Shown one piece after another: positions 28,600-36,784 of a DNA stretch of 64,000 bases (within the stretch, counting starts at the first letter, position 1; every line of letters starts with the position of its first letter). Made by a program: the position numbers and the translations under genes. Below the pieces are notes generated by a model that ran no database searches, was not told the DNA's origin, and saw only the letters and a program-made list of their open reading frames with translations. The stretch is taken from the NCBI RefSeq assembly GCF_000019725.1, contig NC_010505.1:992001-1056000 (forward strand), written 5' to 3'. Source of the stretch: Methylobacterium radiotolerans JCM 2831. GTDB taxonomy: Bacteria; Pseudomonadota; Alphaproteobacteria; Rhizobiales; Beijerinckiaceae.

Positions 28600-29649
28600 A
28601 TGCGCTCATCAAACCCAACGACGATCGGGTGGGACCTCGGCGGGGTCCACGTCAAGGTCGCCCTGGTCGAGGACGGCCGGGTCGCGGCCGCGGCCCAGGT
28701 GCCGTGCCCGCTCTGGCAGGGCCTGCCGGCCCTCGACCGGGCGCTGGAGGCCGCCCCCGACTGGGCCCGCGGCGCGGCGCTCCACGCCGTGACCATGACG
28801 GGCGAGCTGACCGACTGCTTCGCCGACCGGCGCGCCGGCGTCGCGGCGCTCGCCGGGTGGGCCGGATCGCACCTCGCCGGGACCGTGCGGATCTACGCCG
28901 GGCGCTCGGGCTTCGTCGCCCCAGAGGCGGCCGCGTCCCGCGCGGCGGACGTGGCCTCGGCCAACTGGCACGCCACCGCGGCGCTCGCCGGCCGGCACGT
29001 CCCGGACGCGCTCCTGATCGATATCGGCTCGACCACCGCCGACCTGATCCCCGTCGCGGGCGGACGGCCGGCCGCGACCGGCTACAGCGACGCCGAGCGG
29101 CTGGAGACCGGCGAGCTCGTCTATACCGGCGCGGTGCGCACGCCGGTGATCGCGCTGTCCGACCACGCCCCCTTCGCGGGCCGCCGGACCCGACTGATGA
29201 CCGAGACCTTCGCCCACATGGCGGACGTCTACCGCATCCTCGGCCTCCTCCCCGAGGGCGCCGACCAGCAGCCGAGCGGCGACCGCAAGGGCAAGACGGT
29301 CGCCGAGAGCGAGACCCGGCTCGCCCGGATCGTCGGGCGGGACCGGGCGGAGGCGCCCGGAGCGGCCTGGACGGCGCTCGCCGCCCACTTCGCGGAGGCG
29401 CAGCTGCGCCTGCTGCACGACGCGGCGGCGGAGATCCTCAGCCGGCCCGATCTCGGCGCGGACGCGCCCCTCGTCCTGTGCGGCGCCGGCGCCTTCGTGG
29501 GCGCCCGCCTCGCCGAGCGGCTGGGTCGGCCCTCGACGCCGCTGGCGGCGCTGCTGGGGGACCGGATCGGCGGCGCGCGCGACGGGATCTCGACCTGTGG
29601 ACCGGCGGTGGCGGTCGGCCTCATCGCCGCGGAGGAGGCAGTCGCATGA
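28600..29649 (+). CDS. H4MPT-linked C1-transfer pathway protein (hydantoinase/ASKHA-like, MfnF-related)
   Basis: 349 residues from the ATG at 28600. The ASKHA nucleotide-binding fold is visible as IGWDLGGVHVKVAL at 8-21 and LLIDIGSTTADLIPV near 137-151, with GAGAFVGARLAERLG near the C-terminus. This family is found in methanogens and in bacteria that use tetrahydromethanopterin/methanofuran cofactors. A methanogen relative (MfnF) joins furan and tyramine parts of methanofuran, so a role in methylofuran synthesis is likely. The start is only 9 bases from that of the divergent HisA-like gene. The next gene overlaps its stop (ATGA). Confidence 0.8.
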   Translation: MRSSNPTTIGWDLGGVHVKVALVEDGRVAAAAQVPCPLWQGLPALDRALEAAPDWARGAALHAVTMTGELTDCFADRRAGVAALAGWAGSHLAGTVRIYAGRSGFVAPEAAASRAADVASANWHATAALAGRHVPDALLIDIGSTTADLIPVAGGRPAATGYSDAERLETGELVYTGAVRTPVIALSDHAPFAGRRTRLMTETFAHMADVYRILGLLPEGADQQPSGDRKGKTVAESETRLARIVGRDRAEAPGAAWTALAAHFAEAQLRLLHDAAAEILSRPDLGADAPLVLCGAGAFVGARLAERLGRPSTPLAALLGDRIGGARDGISTCGPAVAVGLIAAEEAVA

Positions 29650-29846
29650 GTGCAATCAAGATCCTGGCCCGGATCCTGACGGCCCGGGTCGGGCCGCATA
29701 TCGAGCTGGCCGTGGAGACGGAGACCGGGGAGGTGCTGAAGGTGCTCGCCACCGAGGACCAGGTCGACCGGCTGGTCGACGAGCTGGAGGACATCCTCAA
29801 CTCGCCCGCCGACCCGGAGGATGACGGGCCGCCCCAGGCGGCCTGA
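29646..29846 (+). CDS. Small acidic protein coupled to the C1-pathway gene
   Basis: 66 residues. Its ATG overlaps the preceding stop (ATGA), which argues it is real and translationally coupled. It has an alternating hydrophobic/charged N-terminal half (KILARILTARVGPHIELAVET) and a strongly acidic C-terminus with no membrane segment. I do not recognise the family. Position suggests a role with the H4MPT/methylofuran gene before it. Confidence 0.7.
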   Translation: MSAIKILARILTARVGPHIELAVETETGEVLKVLATEDQVDRLVDELEDILNSPADPEDDGPPQAA

Positions 29847-29869
29847 GGCCCCGGGCCCCGCCGGTCGCC

Positions 29870-30652
29870 ATGAGCCTGATCGCCGCCAAGATCGTCGTCA
29901 CGCCGACCCTGATGTGGGCCGTGTCGGCGGCCGCGCGCCGGTGGGGCAGCCTCGTCGGCGGCCTGCTCTCGGGTCTGCCGCTCACCTCGGCGCCGATCTC
30001 GATCTACCTCGCCGCCGAGCAGGGCGAGCGCTTCGCCGCCGAGGCGGCGATCGGCTCGGTGGAGGGACTCGGCGCGGTCACGGTCAGCTACCTCGCCTAC
30101 GCCGTCTCCGCGCCGCGGACGGGGAACCTCGCGTCCGCGCTGCTCGCCCTGGCGGCCTTCGTCCTCGCGGGCGCGCTGCTGCACGGGGTGGTCCAGCCCG
30201 GCCTGTGGCTCGCCACGGCGATCGACCTGCCGGCGATGGCGCTGGTGGTCGCCCTGTGCCGGCCGGCCGCCGGGACCGCGGCGCCGGTCCGCCGGGCGCG
30301 CCCGCCGCGCTGGGACATGCCGGCCCGGCTCGCGGCCGCCACCGCCCTGGTCCTGCTGGTCTCGGGCCTGGCGCCGCATCTCGGCTCGGGCCTGAGCGGC
30401 GTCCTGGCGCCGATCCCGATCATCTCCTGGCCGCTCATCGTCTTCGCCCGGGCGCAGGACGGGGTCGGCGCCGCGCTGGACGTGGTGCGCGGCAGCGCCC
30501 AGGGCGCCTTCGGCGTGCTGGCCTTCTATGTCTGCGTGCACCTGCTGCTCGGGCGGATCGACCCGGTCGCGGCCTACGCCGCCTCGATCGCGGTGTCGGC
30601 GGCCTGCGTGCTGCCGTGGCTGGTCGCCCGGCGCCGCCCGCGGGCCGCCTGA
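29870..30652 (+). CDS. Integral membrane protein of unknown function
   Basis: 260 residues with about seven hydrophobic helices and a start 23 bases after the preceding gene, so probably the same operon. SGLPLTSAPISIYLAAEQG between helices 1 and 2 is a likely conserved loop. I cannot assign a transporter family. The location behind the C1-cofactor genes may be functional or incidental. Confidence 0.75.
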   Translation: MSLIAAKIVVTPTLMWAVSAAARRWGSLVGGLLSGLPLTSAPISIYLAAEQGERFAAEAAIGSVEGLGAVTVSYLAYAVSAPRTGNLASALLALAAFVLAGALLHGVVQPGLWLATAIDLPAMALVVALCRPAAGTAAPVRRARPPRWDMPARLAAATALVLLVSGLAPHLGSGLSGVLAPIPIISWPLIVFARAQDGVGAALDVVRGSAQGAFGVLAFYVCVHLLLGRIDPVAAYAASIAVSAACVLPWLVARRRPRAA

Positions 30653-30686
30653 CCGGGCCGCGCCGACGCGACCGCCGAGGAGAATC

Positions 30687-31307
30687 ATGCTGCCCGATAC
30701 GGAGATCCCGCCCCTCACCCCGGGCTACGCGGCGGTGCCGCGGGGCCATCTCGCCACCGTCGTCACGAGCCTGGAGATGCACCGGCCGCCGCCGCCGCGT
30801 CCCGGACGGCCGCTCCCGCCCGGCCTCGCCCTCGAGCCGCTGGCGGGCACCGACCCGGAGACCTACCGGACCCTGTTCCGGGAGGTCGGCGCCGACTGGC
30901 TGTGGTTCTCGCGCCTCGCCCTGGCGGACGGGGCGCTGGCGGCGATCCTGGCCGACGGCGATGTCGAGATCTTCGCGCTCCGGCGCGACGGGCGGAACCT
31001 CGGCATGCTGGAACTGGATTTCCGCCAGCCCGGCACCTGCGAGCTGGTCTTCCTCGGATTGACCGACGACGCGGTCGGGACCGGGATCGGCCGCACGCTG
31101 ATGAACGCGGCGATCGGCCGGGCCTGGGCGCGCCCGATCACGCGGTTCTGGGTGCATACCTGCACCCTGGACCATCCCGGGGCGCTCGCCTTCTACCGGC
31201 GCTCGGGCTTCGTCCCCTTCGCGGTCCACGTCGAGGTCGCGCCCGATCCGCGGCTCGACGGGACTCTGCCGCGCGACTGCGCCCCGCATGTGCCGCTGCT
31301 CGGCTGA
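30687..31307 (+). CDS. GNAT-family N-acetyltransferase
   Basis: 206 residues. The ATG at 30687 follows GAGGAGA. The GNAT core shows motif A as FLGLTDDAVGTGIGRTLMNAAIGRA (about 130-150) and motif B HPGALAFYRRSGF (about 170-182). It is the last gene of the 28.6-31.3 kb run and is followed by a long hairpin shared with hpnH. The substrate is unknown. Confidence 0.87.
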   Translation: MLPDTEIPPLTPGYAAVPRGHLATVVTSLEMHRPPPPRPGRPLPPGLALEPLAGTDPETYRTLFREVGADWLWFSRLALADGALAAILADGDVEIFALRRDGRNLGMLELDFRQPGTCELVFLGLTDDAVGTGIGRTLMNAAIGRAWARPITRFWVHTCTLDHPGALAFYRRSGFVPFAVHVEVAPDPRLDGTLPRDCAPHVPLLG

Positions 31308-31323
31308 GGCGATGCGGGATCCG

Positions 31324-31366
31324 GACACGAAGAGACCCGCGGCCTCGCGGCCGCGGGTCTCGTGTC
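31324..31366. terminator. Bidirectional terminator hairpin between GNAT gene and hpnH
   Basis: A 12-bp perfect stem (AGACCCGCGGCC, loop TCGC, GGCCGCGGGTCT; 31333-31360) is extended by GACACG/CGTGTC outer pairing with a small bulge. It sits between converging genes. Confidence 0.8.
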
Positions 31367-31385
31367 GCCGATCGTGCGCGCCCGG

Positions 31386-32549
31386 TCAGGCGGCGGTGCG
31401 CTTGCGGGCTTCCTGCTTCGTGTCGACGCCGGCCGCTTTGATCTCGGACAGCTTCTGCGCGACGTTGCGCGAGAACACGAACTCGGCCGGGCGCTGGTTC
31501 TCCAGGCTGACCTCGGGGGCCATCGCGCCGTCGGTCTTGATGCCGCGAATCGCGTGCACCAGCGGCTTCCAGGGCTTGCGGACCGAATCGACGACCGACG
31601 AGGCCTCGTACCCCGAGTGGACCATGCAGTCGGCGCACTTCTCGTAGTTGCCGGTGCCGTAGGCGTCCCAGTCGGTGGTCTCCATCAGCTCCTTGAAGGT
31701 CGCCGCGTAGCCCTCGCCGAGCAGGTAGCAGGGCTTCTGCCAGCCGAACACGGTACGGGTCGGGTTGCCCCACGGGGTGCAGTGGTAGGTCTGGTTGCCG
31801 GCCAGGAAGTCGAGGAACAGGCCAGACTGCTGGAAGGTCCACTTCTCGCGGCCCTTCTCCTTGCCGTGCCGGAACACGCCGCGGAACAGCTCTTTCGTCG
31901 CCTTCCGGTTCAGGAAGTGCTTCTGGTCGGGAGCGCGCTCGTAGGCGTAGCCGGGGGAGACGGTGATGCCGTCGATGCCCATCCGGGTCACGCTGTCGAA
32001 GAAGTCGGCGATCTTCTCCGGCTGGGAATTGTTGAAGAAGGTGCAGTTGATGGTGACGCGGAAGCCCATCTCCTTGGCCTTCGCGATCGCCGCCACGGCC
32101 TTGTCGTAGACGCCGCGCTGGCACACCGACTGGTCGTGCATCTCCTTGTCGCCGTCCAGATGGATCGACCACGTGAAGTACGGGCTCGGCTTGTACTCCT
32201 TGATCTTCTTCTCGAGGAGCAGCGCGTTCGTGCAGACGATCGCGAACTTCTTCTGGGCGATGATGCCCTCGACGATCTGCGGCAGGTCCTTGTGCAGGAG
32301 CGGCTCGCCGCCGGCGATCACCACCACCGGGGCGCCGCACTCGCGCACCGATTCGAGCGCGTCGGCGACCGGCAGGCGCTTGTTCAGGATCTCGTCCGGG
32401 TAGTCGATCTTGCCGCAGCCGGCGCAGGCCAGGTTACAGCGGAACAGCGGCTCCATCATCATCACAAGCGGGTAACGCTTGCGGCCCGTGAGGTGCTGCT
32501 TCAGGATGTAGCCGCCGATCTTCGCGACGTACCGGAGGGGGATACCCAA
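31386..32549 (-). CDS. hpnH: Adenosyl-hopane transferase HpnH (radical SAM)
   Basis: 387 residues. The start is a TTG at 32549 preceded by AAGGAG at good spacing. The radical SAM cluster ligands are Cys38, Cys42 and Cys45 (CNLACAGC). The family-typical N-terminus MGIPLRYVAKIGGYILKQHL and the TPW-type C-terminal cysteine region (CYLLGEGY, CADCMVHSGYEAS) are present. HpnH adds 5'-deoxyadenosine to diploptene, the first step toward extended (C35) hopanoids. The other hopanoid genes follow in both orientations. Confidence 0.96.
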   Translation of the reverse strand: MGIPLRYVAKIGGYILKQHLTGRKRYPLVMMMEPLFRCNLACAGCGKIDYPDEILNKRLPVADALESVRECGAPVVVIAGGEPLLHKDLPQIVEGIIAQKKFAIVCTNALLLEKKIKEYKPSPYFTWSIHLDGDKEMHDQSVCQRGVYDKAVAAIAKAKEMGFRVTINCTFFNNSQPEKIADFFDSVTRMGIDGITVSPGYAYERAPDQKHFLNRKATKELFRGVFRHGKEKGREKWTFQQSGLFLDFLAGNQTYHCTPWGNPTRTVFGWQKPCYLLGEGYAATFKELMETTDWDAYGTGNYEKCADCMVHSGYEASSVVDSVRKPWKPLVHAIRGIKTDGAMAPEVSLENQRPAEFVFSRNVAQKLSEIKAAGVDTKQEARKRTAA

Positions 32550-32630
32550 GATTGCGGCTCCTTACTTCGTCGACCCCGGGGCGTCGGGGTGCTTAACGCG
32601 AAAAAATCTCGAATTCCAGCGATCTAGCTT

Positions 32631-32655
32631 GGAACTAATCTGAAACGACCCCGTT
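32631..32655 (+). promoter_or_regulatory. Sigma-EcfG-type promoter toward hpnN
   Basis: GGAAC (32631-32635), a 16-base spacer and CGTT (32652-32655) match the consensus of the alphaproteobacterial general-stress sigma factor exactly. It is oriented toward hpnN, whose start is about 515 bases downstream. Either the transcript has a long leader or it covers an unannotated small gene. In Rhodopseudomonas another hopanoid gene, hpnP, is EcfG-dependent, so the link is reasonable. Confidence 0.55.
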
Positions 32656-32820
32656 TGGGCGGGGCGATGACATCTTATTCCGCTCCTGACGCAACGGTGC
32701 CACATGGACCGCGGGTGCGAAGTCCGTGGACGGAAGCGCCCGATCGTTGAGGACAGCACGTGCATTGCGTCGGCAATACGACCGAAATCCCAGGATTCGG
32801 GAGGCCGCGCCTGAATCGCC

Positions 32821-32834
32821 GTGCGCTAGCGCAC
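32821..32834. promoter_or_regulatory. 14-base perfect palindrome upstream of hpnN
   Basis: GTGCGCTAGCGCAC, self-complementary throughout, in the hpnH-hpnN gap about 165 bases downstream of the EcfG -10 box. Candidate operator or RNA hairpin; no assigned protein. Confidence 0.3.
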
Positions 32835-33170
32835 ACGGGCGGGCGCGGGATGCGCGCCGCGGCGGCCGCGTTGCAATCTGGCATCGCCCTCTTTACTGAG
32901 CCTCGTGGCCGCGATGCAAGTCCTGGCCCGCGATCGGTGTCCGGATCGCGGACCGCATCGGGCGAAGTCAGTCGGGTGCCGGACGCGCGCGGCGCGTTCG
33001 GATCGGGCGGTGCGGCGGTCCTCGAACCCGATGCGCGCCCGATCGGATCGCGGAGCGATCGCGCGGCGGAGCCCTGAGCCCGACGGCGTCGGTGGCCCGG
33101 GTTCGGACCGGACGGATGGCAGGAGCCGGTCGCGCGCGGGGCGCGTCCGATGCGAACAGGCAGGGTGCTC

Positions 33171-35837
33171 GTGATCGAAAGTCTCGTCGCGTTCTCGGTG
33201 CGGTATCGGTGGATCGTGATCGCCCTCACGGCGTTCCTCACGGTCGCGAGCCTCGGAGTCGCGGCGCACCTGTTCCGAATCAACACCGACGTCGAGCGCC
33301 TGATCGACCCGAAGGAGCCGTGGCGGCAGGACGAGATCAATTTCGAGAAGGCGTTCCCGCAGCGCAGCAACACCATCGTGGCGGTCATCAACGGCGAGAC
33401 GCCCGAGGAGACCGAGGAGGCGGCCGCCAACCTCGCCAAGGCGCTCACGGCGCACAAGAACCTGATCGAGACGGTGTACCGGCCCGACGGCGGCCCGTTC
33501 TTCAACAAGAACGGCCTGCTGCTGATGTCTCAGGCGGAGCTCGACAAGACCCTGGAGGCGCTGACCCAGCAGCAGGGTCTGCTCGGGCCGCTCGCCGCCG
33601 ACCCCTCGCTGCGGGGCATCATGCGGGTGCTGACGCTGGGCGCGCGCGGCGTGAAGACCGGCGACGCGAAGATCGAGGATCTCGAGAAGCCCATGGGGCA
33701 GATCGACGCCACCCTGCAGAAGGTGCTGGCCGGTCAGCCGGCGCGGATGTCCTGGCAGGAGCTCCTGTCGGGGGGTGAGACCAGCGTCACCGACAAGATG
33801 AAGTTCGTGGTGATCCAGCCGGTCCTCGACTTCAACGCCCTGGAGCCCGGCTACCAGGCGACCAAGCTGATCCGCAACGTCGCCAAGGATCTGGGGATCG
33901 ACGCCCAGAACGGCCTGCGGATGCGCCTGACCGGCACGGTGGCGGTGGCGGACGAGGAGTTCGCGACGCTGTCGGAGGATGCCGGCCTCAACAACAGCAT
34001 CATCGTCGGCGCGATCGTACTGTTCCTGTGGCTGGCCCTGCGCTCGGGCAAGCTCGTCGGCGCGGTGATCATCACCACCTTCGCGGGCCTCGTGGTCACG
34101 GCCGCCCTGGGCCTCATCATGGTCAAGGAGCTGAACCCGATCTCGGTGGCCTTCGCGGCCCTGTTCGTCGGACTCGGCATCGATTTCGGCATCCAGTTCT
34201 CGGTCCGCTACCGGGCCGACCGCTACGAGCAGCCGACGCTGGAGAGCGCGATCCGCGCCGCGGCGCGGGGCGTGGGCTGGTCGCTGACCCTCGCCGCGGT
34301 GTCGCTGGTGGCGGGCTTCTTCGCCTTCCTGCCCACGGCCTTCCGGGGCGTGTCGGAGCTGGGCCTGATCGCCGGCGTCGGCATGATCGTGGCCTTCCTG
34401 TTCTCGCTGATCCTGCTGCCGGCGCTGATCGCGGTGTTCAAGCCGGTCGGCGAGAAGGCGGCGGTGCAGACCGAGTGGCTCGTCGGCGTCGATCCGTGGA
34501 TCATCCGGCACCGCAAGCCGATCCTGATCGTCGTCGGCCTGATCACCCTGGCCGGCGCTCCGCTGCTCTGGCACCTGCCGTTCGACTCGAACCCGATGCA
34601 CCTGCGCAGCCCCAAGACGCAGTCCATCGCGACCTACCTGGACCTGATCAAGAATCCCGAGACGAGCCCGAACTTCATCGACGTGCTGGCGCCCAGCGTC
34701 GAGGCGGTCCCGGCGCTGTCGAAGACGCTGCTGGCGCTTCCGGTCACCGCCTCGGTCAACAGCATCGACACCTTCGTGCCGCGGGATCAGGACAAGAAGC
34801 TGGCCCAGATCGCCGACACGGCCCAGCTCCTCGACCCGGTGCTCAATCCCGGGCGCAAACCGCCGCCGCCGACCGACGCCGACAACGTCAAGGCGCTCAA
34901 GGACGCCGCCGCGGCGCTCAACGGCCTCTCCGCCGACGCCAAGGGGGACGCGAAGGGCGCCCAGCAAGCGAAGCAGCTCGCCGGCACCCTCGACAAGCTC
35001 GCCGCCGGCCCGGTGCAGCTGCGCGAGGCGGCCTCGGTGGCGCTGACCAAGGACCTGGTGCCGCTGCTCGCGCGCCTGCGCGACCTGCTGCATCCCGAGA
35101 AGATCACGCTGGACAACCTGCCGCCGCAGCTGAAGGCCGACTGGGTGGCGGCGGACGGACGGGCGCGCATCGAGGTTCACCCGAAGGGCGACTCGAACGA
35201 TGACACGGTGCTCCGCCGGTTCTCGGACGAGGTCCTGAAGGTCGCCCCGCACGCCACCGGCGCGCCCGTGGCCACCACGCAGTCGAGCTACACGATCCTG
35301 GGCGCCTTCGTGCAGGCGGCGGTGACGGCCTTCGTGCTGATCTTCGTCATCCTGTCGGTCGCCCTGCGCAAGCCGTGGGACGTGGCGATGACCCTCGGCC
35401 CGCTGGTGATCGCGACCCTCTGGACGCTGATGGCGATGCGCATCGTCGGCATGCCGCTGAACTTCGCCAACATCATCGCCCTGCCGCTGATGCTCGCGGT
35501 CGGCGTGGCGTTCCACATCTACTACGTGATCGCGTGGCGGGCGGGCGTGACCGACATGCTCGCCTCCAGCCTGACCCGGGCGATCTTCTTCTCGGCGCTG
35601 ACCACGGGCAGCGCCTTCGGATCGCTGGTCCTGTCGAGCCATCCCGGCACGGCGAGCATGGGCAAGCTGCTGGCGCTGTCGCTGTTCTTCACCCTGGTGG
35701 CGGCGTTCTTCGTGGTGCCGGCGACCCTCGGCGAGCCGCCCGAGCAGCCCGACGAGGATCGTCCGGAAGCCGAGAAGGCGGCCGGCGCGGCCCTGCGCAA
35801 GACCGCCGCGCACCAGGATCCGGTGCCGGCCAAGTAG
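33171..35837 (+). CDS. hpnN: Hopanoid transporter HpnN (RND superfamily)
   Basis: 888 residues from the GTG at 33171, chosen because CAGGG lies just upstream and the protein then starts MIESLVAFSVRYRW like its relatives; an ATG at 33150 is the alternative. It has two MMPL/RND halves: a membrane helix at the N-terminus, a periplasmic porter domain, a helix bundle including GLGIDFGIQFSVRYR, a second periplasmic domain rich in Ala/Lys, and a final bundle with AVGVAFHIYYVIAWR. HpnN moves hopanoids from the inner to the outer membrane. It belongs with hpnM and hpnH. Confidence 0.93.
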   Translation: MIESLVAFSVRYRWIVIALTAFLTVASLGVAAHLFRINTDVERLIDPKEPWRQDEINFEKAFPQRSNTIVAVINGETPEETEEAAANLAKALTAHKNLIETVYRPDGGPFFNKNGLLLMSQAELDKTLEALTQQQGLLGPLAADPSLRGIMRVLTLGARGVKTGDAKIEDLEKPMGQIDATLQKVLAGQPARMSWQELLSGGETSVTDKMKFVVIQPVLDFNALEPGYQATKLIRNVAKDLGIDAQNGLRMRLTGTVAVADEEFATLSEDAGLNNSIIVGAIVLFLWLALRSGKLVGAVIITTFAGLVVTAALGLIMVKELNPISVAFAALFVGLGIDFGIQFSVRYRADRYEQPTLESAIRAAARGVGWSLTLAAVSLVAGFFAFLPTAFRGVSELGLIAGVGMIVAFLFSLILLPALIAVFKPVGEKAAVQTEWLVGVDPWIIRHRKPILIVVGLITLAGAPLLWHLPFDSNPMHLRSPKTQSIATYLDLIKNPETSPNFIDVLAPSVEAVPALSKTLLALPVTASVNSIDTFVPRDQDKKLAQIADTAQLLDPVLNPGRKPPPPTDADNVKALKDAAAALNGLSADAKGDAKGAQQAKQLAGTLDKLAAGPVQLREAASVALTKDLVPLLARLRDLLHPEKITLDNLPPQLKADWVAADGRARIEVHPKGDSNDDTVLRRFSDEVLKVAPHATGAPVATTQSSYTILGAFVQAAVTAFVLIFVILSVALRKPWDVAMTLGPLVIATLWTLMAMRIVGMPLNFANIIALPLMLAVGVAFHIYYVIAWRAGVTDMLASSLTRAIFFSALTTGSAFGSLVLSSHPGTASMGKLLALSLFFTLVAAFFVVPATLGEPPEQPDEDRPEAEKAAGAALRKTAAHQDPVPAK

Positions 35838-35876
35838 GAGGGGCCGAACCGCGCCGGCCCGCGCCCCGGGGCATCC

Positions 35877-36752
35877 TCAGAGGGCCTTCTCGAAGAAGTG
35901 GTCCGGGTAGGGGTCGTCGTTGAAGCGGTCGATCTCCACCCAGCCCGACCGCCGGTAGAGCGCCAGGGCCTCGGGCAGGGCGCTGCTGGTGTCGAGGCGC
36001 AGCGTCCGGATCCCGAGGTCGCGGGCGGCGGCCTCGACCTGTTGCATGAGCCGCTTGGCGAGGCCCAGCCCGCGGGCCGCGGGATCGATCCAGAGCCGCT
36101 TGATCTCCGCCACCGCGCCGCCGCTCCCCTTGAGCCCGACGCATCCGACCGGAAGGCCGTCCGCGACGGCGAGCAGGAAGGTGCCGCGCGGGCGCACCAG
36201 GGCGCCGGCCTCGGGGTCGCACGACAGAGCGACGTCGAACCCGCCGGCGAATCGGCTCGCCAGCTCGGCGTAGTAGGCGGCGAGGCAGGCGCGGGCGGAC
36301 GCGCTCGCGGGATCGGCCTCGGTGATCGCGATGGCGTCGCGGCCGAGGACCAGGGCGATCCGGTCCATGGCGTGCAAGAGCGCCGACACCTGCGGCGCGC
36401 ACTCCAGCAGGGCGACGGCGCGGGCATCCGACAGCGCCTCGTAGGCCGCGAACTCGCGCCGCCCGGCCTCGGTCAGGGACGCGACCCGGCGGCGGGCATC
36501 CGCGGGATGCGGTGCGGTCGCGACCAGTCCCTCCTCCTCCAGGCCGCGCAGGAGACGGCTCATCAGGCCGGAATCGAGACCGAGATAGGCGCGGATCTCG
36601 CCGATCTCCGCGCGCCCCGCCCCGACGGCGTTCAGGACGCGCGCCGCCCCCAGGGGACGGCCTCGGCCGAGGAACGAGGAGTCGAGCGCGCCGACCTCGG
36701 CGGTGACGGCGCGGGCGAAGCGGCGGACGCGGGCGATCTCGGCAGGATCCAT
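35877..36752 (-). CDS. MarR-GNAT fusion (regulator with N-acetyltransferase domain)
   Basis: 291 residues. An N-terminal MarR winged helix (about 35-95, ending RRVASLTEAGRREFAAYE) is fused to a GNAT domain (about 145-291, with RLWIDPAARGLGLAKRLMQQ and ALYRRSGWVEIDRF). It lies 32 bases downstream of hpnK. A perfect palindrome abuts its ATG and is probably its own operator. Whether it controls the hopanoid genes or is merely adjacent cannot be told; the family is widespread. Confidence 0.9.
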   Translation of the reverse strand: MDPAEIARVRRFARAVTAEVGALDSSFLGRGRPLGAARVLNAVGAGRAEIGEIRAYLGLDSGLMSRLLRGLEEEGLVATAPHPADARRRVASLTEAGRREFAAYEALSDARAVALLECAPQVSALLHAMDRIALVLGRDAIAITEADPASASARACLAAYYAELASRFAGGFDVALSCDPEAGALVRPRGTFLLAVADGLPVGCVGLKGSGGAVAEIKRLWIDPAARGLGLAKRLMQQVEAAARDLGIRTLRLDTSSALPEALALYRRSGWVEIDRFNDDPYPDHFFEKAL

Positions 36753-36754
36753 GG

Positions 36755-36774
36755 TATCTGACTAAAGTCAGATA
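36755..36774. promoter_or_regulatory. Palindrome at the MarR-GNAT start, candidate autoregulatory operator
   Basis: TATCTGACT-AA-AGTCAGATA: 9-base perfect arms with a 2-base centre, ending 2 bases before the ATG. Its size and symmetry fit a MarR dimer site. Bound protein would also block transcription coming from hpnK. Confidence 0.65.
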
Positions 36775-36784
36775 TCGGCCTGGA

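Larger units (their letters stand above)
32550..33170. other. hpnH-hpnN divergent intergenic region
   Basis: 621 bases, long for this genome. Next to hpnH it is A+T-richer and carries an EcfG-type promoter pointing at hpnN (32631-32655). A 14-base palindrome is at 32821-32834. A possible 105-codon GTG-started frame (32760-33077) follows GAGGA with good spacing but has Arg/Gly/Ala-rich composition typical of spurious frames, so I do not call it as a gene. An untranslated leader or small RNA is possible. Confidence 0.5.

Noticed and set aside
28452-29846. 464-codon plus-strand frame covering the ASKHA gene and the small protein
   Set aside because: Only its last 66 codons (from the ATG at 29646) form a plausible gene; the rest is an out-of-frame shadow of the ASKHA gene.
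32760-33077. 105-codon GTG frame between hpnH and hpnN
   Set aside because: The ribosome site is good, but composition is that of spurious frames and no family is recognised; kept only as a possibility in a finding.
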